A stretch of 64,000 nt of DNA from the NCBI GenBank assembly GCA_930367215.1, contig OV884060.1, positions 206,711,253 through 206,775,252 of the forward strand. Reading direction: 5' to 3'. The position numbers and the translations under genes were made by a program. Under the pieces are notes generated by a model that did no database searches, had not been told where the DNA came from, and saw only the letters and a list, made by a program, of their open reading frames with translations. This document shows positions 11,656 to 22,988 of the stretch, in pieces (position 1 is the stretch's first letter; every line of letters starts with the position of its first letter). Origin of the DNA: Pollenia angustigena (taxonomy: Eukaryota > Arthropoda > Insecta > Diptera > Polleniidae).

Positions 11656-13556
11656 AATATGTCATGGCTAAATTTTGTTAATAGGCCCCATGTAAACCCC
11701 CTCCCTTAAATCTCTTTAAGATGAAAAATCTCATATAGATGAAGATGCGTAGATAACATTCGGGCTTAACAATTCTTAGGGTAGGAAGTGTAGGGTATCA
11801 AATTTTCGGAATTGGCCGACTATACTTTTTAAGCCGCTCTTTTCTGTAAACGTTGTTTTTATAAAATTAAATGTTAATTTAATACCAGGCCCCTGTTTCT
11901 CAAAACTAAAAGTAAAATTGATTTGAAACAAAAACAAATATTGTAAAATTGTTGCTTTTATAACGTATATACTTGTAGATTTGTAACTTGTAGTTTTGTG
12001 AAACAGCTCCCAGGTATAATTTCATATAATTTGGGTAATTTTGCTTCATCTCAAGTGTAGTTTTGAATTTTTCTGGTGGCAACACAGCCCACACCACAAT
12101 AGTGGAGAGTGTTTTATGCGTTTGAGCTGATATTTGTAACACCTTTAAGTATACATATTTTAAACCTTGTTTGCTTAATTTAACGTACATAAGTGTTCAT
12201 ACATTATGAGCCAAAACAAATCATTTCTAAAATCCTAGCAATTATCTTTCTTATATTTTTTTAAACAAAGAAAAGTAAATTAACAATAAACCACACATTT
12301 TTCACTCCCAGAAGTATAAATTCCCTCCAAAAAATTTAGGTAAATGCAACTTCAATTCAACAACACGACCAACAATCATTATTATTTATACACTCATTCC
12401 TTCATTTAAAACATTCAAACATTTATCATTTTTCATCACAGACAACATCATTTTTGCAAAATCATTAACACATTTCAACCAAAAGATAATTTTAGCCAAC
12501 ACTCTTCTCTCACCTTCTTCCGACCAATAAAAAAACACCATTATGTAATCGCAATCAGCAACTTGAAACTATTACTTTCATGCAATCGTATCTAATATAA
12601 AGTGAGTGCAACATGAAAAAAATATAAAAGAAATTAAAAAAACACATTAAGGTTAAATAGCGGAAATCCATAAATAAAACAAGTGTTTTGTTGTTGGAAA
12701 ACAAAATCGAAGCAAAACTTTAATCTGACTTGGATAAAAAATAAAAAGAAAAATTCCTAAAGGAATGGTCAAACAGTAGCCCACTGCAGTCAAAACTTGT
12801 GCAATATTCATTCAGGTATCTCATGTAAGCATTTGTTAAAGTTTAACTACAAAATCTCTAACCTCTTTTTCCCTCATCAACGATTTCATCTAGTCGTTAA
12901 ACATTGTCGCACTTTCACTCTTCTCTTTGAAAAAATACCAAGAAAACGTTAAAGATAAATTAACACTTCCCCTCAAACAACGCGATCAATCGATTATTAC
13001 CACAATTTTTTTTATTGACAAACGAATATTTGGAGCAAATATCTGCTGTATCATACACGACATCGTTATACATACGTGTACTATTAAGCTCTAATAAATT
13101 GATGTTATGCAATTTTAGTTTAATTTTTTGTTTTTGTTTTTTTTTAGCCATGAAAATATAACCAAAACAAATTTGGCTAAAATCTTTAATCTTTTATAAA
13201 GAAAAGATAAAAATATTGACGCCCTTCACATCCGTGTTTTAAAATATTGACAAGTGTATGTTGAAAATTAACACTTTTTTTTAAAGTTAAGATAGACTTA
13301 AGACAGATTATAAGTAAAAAATCTGTCACTTTTACTTAAATTACCTAATAATTTGAAATGAAAATGCTACAAATTATTGTTTTCTAGTGCAAAAGCGAAT
13401 ATTCGAATTTTTGTTTTGAACAGAATATGACACGCGAGTTTGGTATCAATAAGAAGTATTGCATGCAAATATCTTCTTCGTGGGAAACTAAACGTAAATA
13501 TTTTTTAATGTCATTCGAATGATGTCAAGTGCTTTAGCCTTACTTTTAGCGCTGAC
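11656..13556. other. Intronic DNA, no gene seen
   Basis: A reversed DINE-type end is visible at about 12089-12110 (CCACACCACAATAGTGGAG). From 12290 to 13150 the sequence looks unique, with no protein features on either strand. A short frame at 12960-13151 (-) is Lys/Asn low-complexity. Confidence 0.45.
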
Positions 13557-14246
13557 TTAAGCCTAGTACTCTGTTTAAATTTGTGAAAAATGTTGTACAA
13601 CATTAATTATGTCACACAAAAATTTTGGCATGTATCAATGTTACCTATCATGTGAGTTTGTACAATTTGTCGTTTTTATTCCTACAAAGTATGCGACATT
13701 GGTTTGCGTATGTAAACAAACGCCACATGTATTTTACTAAAAATTATTTTTTTATAATAAAAAAGAAAATAAATATGGATAAAAGCTGTAACCGGTTGTG
13801 TTATTTTAATTTTTTATTTCTTATTTAATAATCAGTTCATACTTTTTTGCTTTTACTTAAGATTCCACGTGAAATAAGTGCAGCTTAAGGCTCAGTTAGC
13901 CGGGAGTAACAGTAACAGTAACCTTGCCGTAAAAAAGTAAGATCAATCTATTTCTTACAGATTGAGACGTAACATCTTACTGCTAACTGTAATCGTTCTA
14001 ATTGCTTTACATACAACAAAATGAAACAGCTGATTTGCAACGTTACTGTTACTCTCGGCTAACTGAGCCTTAACATTATTTCGCAGTTGTAAAAAAATGT
14101 TGCCAGAAACATTTCGGAACTTTTTCACAAAATAAAGAGAGTACAACTCTATCAACATTATTTCATAGATATTCCGCACAAGTTTTTTTCATATGCGTTT
14201 TCACAGCATTTCACGTGAAATGTTGAACAGAGTACCAGGCTTTATT
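13557..14246. mobile_element. Inverted-repeat element carrying a nested MITE, copy 1
   Basis: Ends AAGCCTAGTACTCTGTTTAA (left) and TGTTGAACAGAGTACCAGG (right) are inverted. The right part (ATTATTTCGCAGTTG to CACGTGAAAT) and the middle (CCGGTTGTGTTATTTTAA) are repeated in reverse at 27887-28210. A separate MITE sits inside at 13885-14073. Confidence 0.65.
13885..14073. mobile_element. Nested MITE with AGGCTCAGTTAGC ends
   Basis: Ends TTAAGGCTCAGTTAGCCGGG and CTCGGCTAACTGAGCCTTAA are inverted over about 38 bp, continuing into AGTAACAGTAAC repeats. The relative of the host element at 27887-28210 has no such insertion beside ATTATTTCGCAG. A distant relative with AGGCTCAGTTAGTC ends is at 21583-21983. 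Confidence 0.7.
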
Positions 14247-14606
14247 AAAGTAAAACAAAAAAAAGGAAACCCCGAATGGCTTTTTTCCATTATAAGTAAC
14301 AATTATTAAAAAAAAAACTATTAACCAAATAAAACAAGTAAGAAAGTATAATCGATTAAGCCCAGCGATATGAAAGCCCACTCCACATTTTTAACTAGAG
14401 CCTGCAAATAACGACTATATAAACTAAAAAGTGCTACGTGCTTAAGGAATACACCAAGATAATCGTTGTTACATGGACTGCCTTTAGTTTCATTTTTTTC
14501 TAAGAAAATAAATATTAATTTTCAGTTTTATTTATTCCTCAGAAATAAAATTTTTTTTTTTTTTTTTTTTTGCTTAGAAAAAGTCATTTTTAAATTAAAT
14601 TATATA

Positions 14607-14777
14607 TCGTCATCCAAAATGCAAAAGGGCGTAACAACACTTTTAATTTTTTTTTTTAATTTTATTTAAAATTAAAATTTTATAGGAACATGTAATTTAG
14701 TCTAGTGCATCCAAATCAATTTCAAAATCGATTTTGAATTTTTTTGATATTACGCCCTTTTGCATTTTAGGTGACGA
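14607..14777. mobile_element. TA-flanked MITE, 171 bp
   Basis: Ends TCGTCATCCAAAATGCAAAA and TTTTGCATTTTAGGTGACGA are inverted, continue inward into GGGCGTAA/TTACGCCC and are flanked by TA. Non-coding. Confidence 0.65.
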
Positions 14778-15257
14778 TATCTACAATACAAAAAAATCTC
14801 TACCTATGTCCGCCATAGACTCTGAAACCATCCAACTTATGTACTCCAAACCGGTTTCATTAGAAAGGTGAAGATGGTTTGAGGCTATAAATTTTTTCAA
14901 AACTAGGACCACGATGGGAGTTTGGGGGTAAATACTGCCTCTTCTAAACTATCTTTCAGATTTTAAGGAAATTAAAAACATAGAAATATCCCTACTGGTA
15001 TGGATACATTAGCTTTACATTTCTTAAAAAATAGGACCATGAAGGGATGTAGGGGGAAATTTCTAACTCTCCGAAACTATCTAGCAGTCTCGAATGAAAT
15101 TTAAAACAAATTTATATACACATTACGAGCCTTACTTTCTCAACCTTGTATCTAAAAAAAAAATACAACTTTTCAGGAGAGAAAAAAAAACGTTTCGATG
15201 TTTGGGTTAAGGTTAAAATGGAATTATTAAAGAATTGATTACATCTATGTATATTGT

Positions 15258-16072
15258 AGAGTTTGCTAAAAACCGTAAAAATGTGAAACCGCGGTTTCGG
15301 TTTTAAAATGATTAAAACCGGTCGGTTTCGGTTCGGTTTTAAAAATATCACAGTAAAATTCATATATAAAAATATATATTTTTTTGCATGTAATACAATT
15401 TTTTTATTTGTTTCAATTCAGGTACTTTTATTCGCCCTTAAGTGTATACCTGGGCCTGGCCTGGCATTTTTTGACTTTTTCCCGGTTTTTTTTTATATAA
15501 TTATTAAGTATATAAAACGAAACTTTATGTACCTGGGCCTGGTCAGGCCCTTCCCTATAATATATGTACTGCAGTAAATAAAATCAAAATGAAACGTTTC
15601 AAAAAGCATACACAACACATAAGAATTCTTTCTTTTCTGTTTTTTTGAAAAATTATTTTATTTCCCAACAAAATGATCCTGCTATAGCCATAAAACTCCT
15701 ACATATAAAGTAGTCCCAGCCTTGCCCAGGTGCTCGTTAGTGTGAGTTTTTTCTATAGCCACAACAAACTAAATTCAAGCGGCCCAGGTGGCAGTTTATG
15801 CCTCACAAATAGGTGTGTACTTAAGAGTTATAAAGATAACATTTGTTCTTCTCAGTACTTATTTTGAATTTTAAGAATTTTGAAATTCCTTGTCATTGTT
15901 GAAGGCTGTTATGTATAAAGTTTTTGTATATGAAGTACGGGTATGATGTTTAATTTGCATATTCTTCAAGCATAAATACATTGCTAAAGTAAAAGCTAAA
16001 ACCGAGGTTTTTTTGTCGGTTTTCGGTTTCGGTTTTTAGGCATTTAAAACCGCGGTTTCGGTTTCCCTAGTA
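15258..16072. repeat. Region bounded by inverted CGGTTT-rich tracts
   Basis: The left tract (15270-15345) and right tract (15995-16070) are built on CGGTTTCGGTTTT and both hold AACCGCGGTTTCGGTTT. The middle has GGGCCTGG-type repeats (15451-15550, 15715-15790). It could be a degenerate transposon; no coding capacity was found. The frame at 15308-15577 is Phe-rich and unsupported. Confidence 0.4.
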
Positions 16073-16794
16073 TATTGTATTGAAATAATAAGTTGTTGCA
16101 GTATTAGAACACAAAAATAGCAGTCGTCTGATATGAAAAATTCAAAACCGTATTTTTTAAGTGAAGAGGTTGAGGAAGAAAGGCATCGATTAGCTATACA
16201 TTTTTAAAAATAAGACCACGAGGCGAGGCAGGAGCAATTTCTGCCTCTCCGAAGCAATCTTGCCGATTTTAATGAAATATAAAATTTAGATGGATCCCTA
16301 TTTTTATGGACACATTACCTCTGCATTTTTTTTTTTTTAATGGGACAATGAGAAGGGGGAACGTAGTATCCCACACAAAATATAAAAAATTATTTAATTA
16401 AACAAATAAGAGTTTTTGCATGGACTCTGGGGATTTATTTGGTTATTTAAAACTTAAAACTCAAAAGGTAACTCTTATTTTCTAAGCAAAAAATTGGATT
16501 AAAAACCATAAATAGTTCAACAAAATAACCACAATACTAATTATAGTTAAAAGCTAAGGAACGAGCTCTATGTGTACACATTTGTTCTTCAAGTTGTGCT
16601 GAAAAAGGTCAACAAGAAAAAGACAAAAAAGAAAAAACAAAAAATGTACTTGGGACTTCTAGAAGAATTCTTTACAAAAGTACGAAAAAACAGAAGTAAG
16701 GAAAAAACATGTAAAATCAATTAAAATGGATAATCATTCAGGAAAGCAAATTTCGATCTACCAAATGTTAGAATACAATTTGGTTTAAGGATTG
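16073..16794. other. Fragment of the split DINE-like repeat; no gene seen
   Basis: 16190-16375 matches the DINE-like body (AAGACCACGAGGCGAGG). The rest is AT-rich without features. Confidence 0.4.
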
Positions 16795-16925
16795 ATGTTT
16801 GACTATTGACGTCAGCAGTCGTCGATGGCTGCGAGTGTAACACGGCAAATCGATCTGAGGAGATCGAGTGGTTGCGATCGAAACATGTCATGGTAACCTG
16901 CCGGCCAGGGCTCGAGCCCGGCTAC
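16795..16925 (+). other. Isolated GC-rich island with a tRNA-B-box-like motif
   Basis: About 130 bp of clearly higher GC in AT-rich DNA. It holds TGGCTGCGAGTG (weak A-box resemblance) and, about 80 bp on, GGGCTCGAGCCC, one base from the Pol III B-box consensus GGTTCGANNCC. It might be a tRNA-derived SINE head or an unrelated fragment. I could not fold a convincing tRNA. Confidence 0.25.
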
Positions 16926-17354
16926 AGTCAAGAATGAAAAATTATCCACAACAATTTCAATTAATTTTCATGTTGTAAAATTCCTTTCTTTATAAAAAAT
17001 AATTTAATAAAAATTAAATTTGATAACCTTAAGCCTGATTAAAAATATTAAAAAAAATTTAGGCAAAAAATTAAACTCAAAAAATAATTTTTATTTTTTA
17101 AGCATAAAATAAAACTTTAAAACTAATTAAATAAAGCTGTTATTTTTCGACCTTTTTCAATTTTAAATAAATAAACATTCATCGAGCTCGAGGCCAGTGT
17201 TTTTTGTGAATAAATATTCCTTTATTTCACTCCAATATTTCGATCTTTATTGAAGAATTTTTCTTTACTTAAAAATAATTTTTATTTTCTGAGGAATAAA
17301 TAAAAATCAAGAAATAACTTTTATTTTTAAGGAATAAATAAAAATCTAAATATA
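16926..17354. other. AT-rich tract, no gene seen
   Basis: Consists largely of AAATAATTTTTATTTTT-type repeats built around TAATTTTTATTT and AATAAATAAAAATC (17080-17350). Nothing else was seen. Confidence 0.4.
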
Positions 17355-17531
17355 TACATTTCACAAGCACAAGGTTTACATGGACAGACATCCAGCCATC
17401 CTGCCGGACGGACAGACAACCAGCCATCCTGCCGCGCGGATAGACATCATTAGATCGATTCAATGATTCTTAGTCGTTCGGTATAACAAAAAGTGGGTCT
17501 ATTTTTATTAGTTACACACATCAGCACAAAC

Positions 17532-18247
17532 TAGTGCTGGGAAACTATCGATAGTACTATCGATAGTCTTAAACTATCGAAAATATCGATAGGAAAAATA
17601 TCAATATCGATTTTATTATTATTTAAAATACAGCTATGATGACATATTTGCCGCAAGTTTTTACTTGCAATTATTAATTCGCGCAGAATTACAGCAATGA
17701 ATACAAACAACAAAAATGGCAGGTGGTATGGATTGCTTAGCTGTGCTTACTACTAAGTAAAGGCCTTTATACCGAAATTTTTATGTGTTTACATAGGGAC
17801 TGAAATGTTAGATAGTTTTATGATGTGTTGTAAAAAAAAAATCAAATAAAAATGCAAATGCAATTGCGAGCATAGGATAAAACAATGAACGACCATTAGA
17901 GGAAAAGTCCGCTGGTTTGATAACCTTTTGGGTTGAGAATCAAATCCAATTTAGAACATTGTCTAAAGGTGCAGTAAAATATCTTATAGCCCCTGTTACT
18001 TTGGTTCCTTCAGAAAGGTGCTAAACAGCATCACAATTTTTAAAAACTGTCATATAAAATAACGTGCGTACTTATACGTTCAATAAAGTGATAAAAACAA
18101 CGAACTTTAGCTTGATTAAAAAACTAGTTTAAGTTTTCCTACTTGAGTACAAACATTCAGTCGATAGTAATATCGATATATCGATAGTTAAATCTGAACT
18201 ATCGATAAATATAGATAGTAGAAAATATCGATAGTATTCCAGCACTA
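17532..18247. mobile_element. hAT-like non-autonomous element with perfect 8-bp duplication
   Basis: Ends TAGTGCTGGGAA and TTCCAGCACTA are inverted and flanked by the direct repeat GCACAAAC (17524-17531 and 18248-18255). Subterminal ATCGATAGT repeats occur at both ends. The 8-bp duplication and TIR style fit hAT. The compact DINE-like copy near 62975 shows the uninterrupted target. No transposase frame was found. Confidence 0.85.
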
Positions 18248-18323
18248 GCACAAACGCATAATACCCTCTCCACTATAATGGCGTGGGAGTAATTATGCTA
18301 TTAAACCTGTTGTCGCTACTAGT

Positions 18324-18503
18324 CAATCACCCTTATTGAGTTTGGCGTCTTTAAAATACGCCTACGACTGTTTGGTAATAGATTACAGAGAACGTGAACT
18401 TTTTTCCTTTAATCTATTACCAAATGTGAACTTTTTTCCTTAAATCTATTACCAAACAGTCGTAGGCGTATTTTAAATACGCCAAACACAATAAGGGTGA
18501 TTG
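18324..18503. mobile_element. Fold-back MITE, 180 bp
   Basis: Arms CAATCACCCTTATTGAG and its inverse extend about 60 bp inward (GTTTGGCGT, AAAATACGCCTACGACTG, TTTGGTAATAGATT). The loop contains a short direct duplication GTGAACTTTTTTCC. Non-coding. Confidence 0.8.
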
Positions 18504-19216
18504 TTTCACCCAATTTTAATAAAATCATAAATATTTAACTTTATGCAAATTTGAAATTAGATTACAGTTTTTATATTAGACTTGAAATTTCCATGGTCAC
18601 TTCAATAATGTAATACATGGATGTCTGAGGTCAAACACACTTTAATTTTACTAATTTTAAAGATAAATTTATGTTATAAATTTATTAAACGACATTTGTT
18701 ATAAATATTTTAATTAACAATAAGTGACGTCTCTGCATAAATTTGCTTTTAAAAGCATCTGCTGTAGGTCGTTTCCAAAAATAAACATAATTATACGGAT
18801 TTTAACAAAACAAACAGAAGATACGAAGAAAAACGAAATTGTGTAATAATTACCATAAATGGGAACTGACTCATCATATTTGTTTTTTTAATGAAACTGT
18901 TCGTTATCTTTTTTTTCAAAGTTTACTGACTCTTCGTTTTCGTTGACCTAGTTTTGCGAGTTATTTTTGGCATGAACTAATTAATGCACAAAACTATGTT
19001 AAATCTTTAAATTTTCACATAAAGCCAGGTAAGGGAATTGTTGTAATGGCTTTAATAAGAATTTCAAGTATTTCAACTCGTAGCCTTTGAAAAAATAATC
19101 GAAAGACTGAAGACCCAAACAGACCCATAACAGCAGAAAATGGAAATATGTTAATGATTGAATAACTTAAGGTCTATTTACACAAGTCCGTTCTGTATCA
19201 GTGCCGTGTCTAGTTA
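18504..19216. other. No gene seen
   Basis: AT-rich intronic DNA without a recognisable repeat or coding signal. Confidence 0.4.
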
Positions 19217-19685
19217 AGGCCAGTTTACACGGTAATACAATGTATTACGACTTTGTAGAATCAAAATATTATGAAATTCTCTCCGTGTTTAAAAGAAAAA
19301 AATAAAAATCTTTTGTAAGTATAATTCATGTTTACACGGATGGTATAAGTAAAATCAAAAATAATAACAAAAAAGCAGATGGTTGCAGTTTTAAATATTT
19401 ACAAAAACAACATGAAAATTTCCTGAGTTGAATTTAGTTGTTTTTGTAATTGTATAAAAATGCTATCACCCTTAACGTACTCCGTTAAAATACACCTCTG
19501 GTGTGATGAGAATACATAAGTTTCTAAAATGGTTTAGAAAAAAACCATTTACCGACCGCTTGTCAGATTTTGTATCCGTATTCTCTCTTACTCAATACAT
19601 TTTGTATTTACATGATAAGATTTTTCTCATTCTACATAATCTTTCGACATGTCGTAATACATTGTATTACCGTGTAAACTGGCCT
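19217..19685. mobile_element. Harbinger-like element with TTA duplication, 469 bp
   Basis: Ends AGGCCAGTTTACACGGTAAT and ATTACCGTGTAAACTGGCCT are inverted over about 36 bp (continuing ACAATGTATTACGAC) and flanked by TTA (19214-19216 and 19686-19688). No transposase was seen, so it is non-autonomous. Confidence 0.8.
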
Positions 19686-19688
19686 TTA

Positions 19689-21309
19689 GTAGCAGAAAAA
19701 ATTGGATACTAATTTACACTCATCCGTTGTACGTCCGGCGTTATTAGTGAATGAAGATGACTCGTTATTTTTAAAGACGATGAATTGGCAATTATTTCCA
19801 AAGCTCTAGACGATAAAAAAAAAAGATCAATTGAAAATGAGTTCACAAGTTCACTAACTAGCAGTTTGCATAACATGCCACATTCTCAATTGCCAAAACA
19901 ACTGGTAGGGTTTACAAGAAAAATGCGTTATAAACAGTTTAAGGCAATTTATAGTTTTAAATTATTTTTTGTTTCTCATAAATTTTCAAAATGTTATATA
20001 GGGTCTTTTGGACGGCTCTCTTTTTTGGTCCTTACAAGTGAACCTTTGAAATACCCGGTGCCAGTGGCCAGTGTTAGATCAACATTTAACCATTTACATT
20101 CCCTGCTGACATGGAAGATTGATCTTAGTCCTACCTCAGATAGAACGAACCAACCCAATTCTGGTCCCCAAAATGCCTTATACTAATATATCTTATACCA
20201 GGCAATTAAACAGGCAGGTTATTCTGACAATCCCTACAGTCATTCATCGCTATCGAAAACAACTACTCCCATGAAAATATTCCCATATTTTTTTATTTTG
20301 TATTGTGAATGATTCCCATAACGACTTTTTTTGGAAATGTATTCCCAAACTTAAAAAATTTGGCATCGCCAATGTTTACTCCTGCGAATTTTTTTTAATA
20401 AATAAATTCCCAACAAGTGTTAATGTGAACAAGAAGGGAACATGTAAATTTTAATTTGTATTCTAAAGTAGGACTAAATTAAATTACTTTTTCCTTTTAT
20501 TGAAGGAGTGTACATAAAGAAAATGAAGATAGACACGATTCATTATTTATTTTATTATATTTTTATTAGGATTTTATTTTGTATATTTTTCTTTCACAAT
20601 ACAGGCACTGACAAGTTACTCACAATAGAGACTTTTGTTTACAAAGCACTGACAAATAATTCACAATAGAAATTTTTACTCCCAAAATATTTGCGATACC
20701 GATTTGTAGGAGATGGGAATTTAGGTTTGATCCCATGTATCATATTCCCATAACATTCGCAATAGGGGTAATTTTTGTTTCAGGTCTATTCTCATTGCAT
20801 TTATCTCCAAGTTGCAGTCTAACAGAAAAAAAAATTTTATTGAAACCCCATTGTTAAAACAATTTACGACTTAAATTTAACAACTTTAATTATGCATTAA
20901 AAGAAAACTTAATTTTACTCTAAAATAATGTAAAACGATTGCTTAGTTTACGTAATGTTTGCTAAACCACCAACAAATCACATGCTAAAAACAAAAGACT
21001 GCAGACACAAACTTTGTTGTCATAATGAAGTCTCAAAACACTGAATATTGATCATCTCTTTTGTGTGTGTTTTGAATAAATAATTTCAGAAAAAAAAAAC
21101 GTTGAGGTGGGTCACGAATTCAACAAGACTTTCATTAACGAGGGGGTGAAATTAAAGAAAAGAATTTTTTTTAAAAAATAAACATGCAACAAAATTCAAA
21201 AGCAGACATTTCTTTTAAGAAAATTCTTCAATAACAATAATTCTTAAAAAAAAAAATTATTCGATTTGTTAAAAAAAAAAAATTTCGGGATAACAGAAAT
21301 TTTTTCGGG
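19689..21309. other. Unassigned region with one 133-codon frame
   Basis: A + strand frame at 19785-20186 begins AIISKALDDKKKRSIENE, preceded in frame by an acidic stretch. The charged start looks protein-like, but the middle is basic low-complexity and I recognise no domain. It is probably a transposon relic. From 20200 to 20790 the phrases CCCATAACG and ACAATAGA recur loosely. Not enough to call a gene. Confidence 0.25.
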
Positions 21310-21311
21310 TA

Positions 21312-21567
21312 CAGTAAAAGCTTGATAATTCATCTGGATAATTGATTGCAGACCGTAATCCGGATTATCAACTTTTTTGTTTTAGAAAAAATAACATGAA
21401 AGAGAAAAACTATGTTTTTGGAGTAACAATTAATAGAGTAACCCTACTCAACAGTTTCTAAACAATCCGTTTTATAAAGTTGCAATCAAAATGATTATAG
21501 AGTCCACAATTTATTGAAAAACGATGTCCGGATTACCGAATAATCCGGATTAGTGAGGCTTTTACTT
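21312..21567. mobile_element. pogo/Tigger-like MITE
   Basis: Starts CAGTAAAAGCTTGATAATTC and ends GGATTAGTGAGGCTTTTACTT, flanked by TA. The CAGT start and the ATCCGGATT-type subterminal match are pogo/Tigger style. No transposase frame is present. Confidence 0.65.
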
Positions 21568-21582
21568 TATTTAAAAATTGGT

Positions 21583-21983
21583 TAAAGGCTCAGTTAGTCT
21601 TTACTTTCTGTTTCTGTTCTGTTCCGTGCCGTTCTGTTACGAAATTGTGGTAGTTACTTTTTCTGTAGTAACTTATCAGCCATTTATGACAAATTTATTA
21701 GTTTTGCACCGTTCGTTGTTTATTTCAATAGCTTTAATGTACATGAATTTGAAGAAATTAAATTTTATGAATTTTTAAAATCAAAAAACAGTTTATTTCA
21801 ATAAAAATATGTATTTTTTATTATTTATTTGGCTGTCACTTACAAATTCTTAACAATTTTTTGATTTAAACAACTGATCCGAAACAGAACAGAAACACTT
21901 ATCAATTTCATAGGTTTTTTAATAATAAAAACAAATCAGCTGATTCGTAACAGAACGGAAAGTAAAGACTAATTCTGCCTTAA
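21583..21983. mobile_element. TIR element related to the AGGCTCAGTTAG family
   Basis: AAAGGCTCAGTTAGTC at the left and GACTAATTCTGCCTTAA at the right are inverted, followed by TTTACTTTC/GAAAGTAAA and TTCTGTTACGAA/TTCGTAACAGAA inside. The 66-codon + strand frame within it is an artefact. Confidence 0.6.
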
Positions 21984-22282
21984 GGAAAAACTATTTTTTT
22001 ATACGTATAACAAAAGTTCATTTAAGAATAATTTTCGCTAGTAAAAATCTATATATTTTAGGCAAATTTCGATACTAAAAAGTTGTCGCAGAAAATGATC
22101 CATAAAAAAGTGTAAAAGAAAATTTTATGATAACAAAGAGGTTTAATTAAGTTTAATTAAACGGTTGTCGTAAGCGACAATCATTTGTCCCGAAAATTCC
22201 AAAAATTGTTTCAGAGAATATTTTCCAATAACAAATACTTTTAAAATGAAAAATTCCGAACACAAAATTATATTAAAAATTA

Positions 22283-22440
22283 CCAAGGCGAATTTACACC
22301 AGGTGAAATTATCTTGCTACGTAAGCAACAGCTGATAAATAATTATGTGTCAAAATGGTATACCGTCCTGGTGGGTCTGGGGAATCTTAACAAAATTTTG
22401 TAATTTTCGCTTAAAATTATGAAATTTAAAATATTTTAAA
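22283..22440. repeat. Partial copy of the CCAAGGCG element
   Basis: CCAAGGCGAATTTACACCAG, TATCTTGCTACGTAAGCAAC and GGGGAATCTTAAC match, reversed, the element at 24363-24596 and its right flank, so part of that flank belongs to an older shared repeat. The left end is present and the right end is unclear. Confidence 0.55.
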
Positions 22441-22458
22441 TTTTTAAATTTCAAAATA

Positions 22459-22925
22459 CAGTTGGGCCTCGATTATCCGTGATCCGGTTAACCGGTAACC
22501 CCGATTAACCGTGATAGCCAAAGATCAGTATTTTGTTTTTTGTTTGCAATGTTTTCAAATTGTTTGCTTCGATTAACCGTGATTACCTCTTTTATACGTG
22601 ATGGCAATTGAAAAATATTATACAAATAACATTACACGACTTTTTTTAAGAAATTGTATTCTTTTTTTGCTTAATGTCCTTTTTTTGCCTCATGTTTTCA
22701 GTAGAAAATTCAACGTATACATACTTATTTAATTTAAAAATGCACATCAACTTCTTGAATTAATTTTTTGAATGTAAATATGTATGTACGCCAATGTTTA
22801 CTTGTTAAATATTAAAATTATTAAAAAAAAACTGTATAATCAAAATTGTTATTCGATTAACCGTGAAAATCGATTATCCGTAATGCTTCTGGTCCCGATC
22901 ATCAAGGATAATCGAGGCCAGACTG
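22459..22925. mobile_element. pogo/Tigger-like element, 467 bp
   Basis: Starts CAGTTGGGCCTCGATTATCC and ends GGATAATCGAGGCCAGACTG, inverted and flanked by TA (22457-22458 and 22926-22927). Repeated GATTAACCGTGAT lies inside both ends. No transposase frame, so it is non-autonomous. Confidence 0.85.
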
Positions 22926-22988
22926 TACGCAATTTAAAATAAAAAACAAAATGAAAAATTTGTTTGAATTGTTTACTACAGTGTTGTA

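Larger units (their letters stand above)
14337..18295. repeat. DINE-1/mini-me-like repeat split by several later insertions
   Basis: The left end AAGTAAGAAAGTATAATCG (14337), the middle phrases AGGACCACGATGGGAG and CTGCCTCTCCGAAGCA, the tail TTTCACAAGCACAAGG ... CAGCCATCCTGCC (17355-17430) and the right end AATACCCTCTCCACTATAAT (18261) all match, in order, the compact copy at 62459-63024. The extra length comes from elements listed separately. Flies carry such elements in large numbers; no protein is encoded. Confidence 0.6.

Noticed and set aside
10057..11656. Two identical 95-codon frames in the poly-C array
   Set aside because: They are the tandem units read in one frame; no start context, domain or splice support, and C-run length changes would break them.
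19785..20186. 133-codon frame
   Set aside because: No recognisable domain, low-complexity middle; listed only as an unassigned region.
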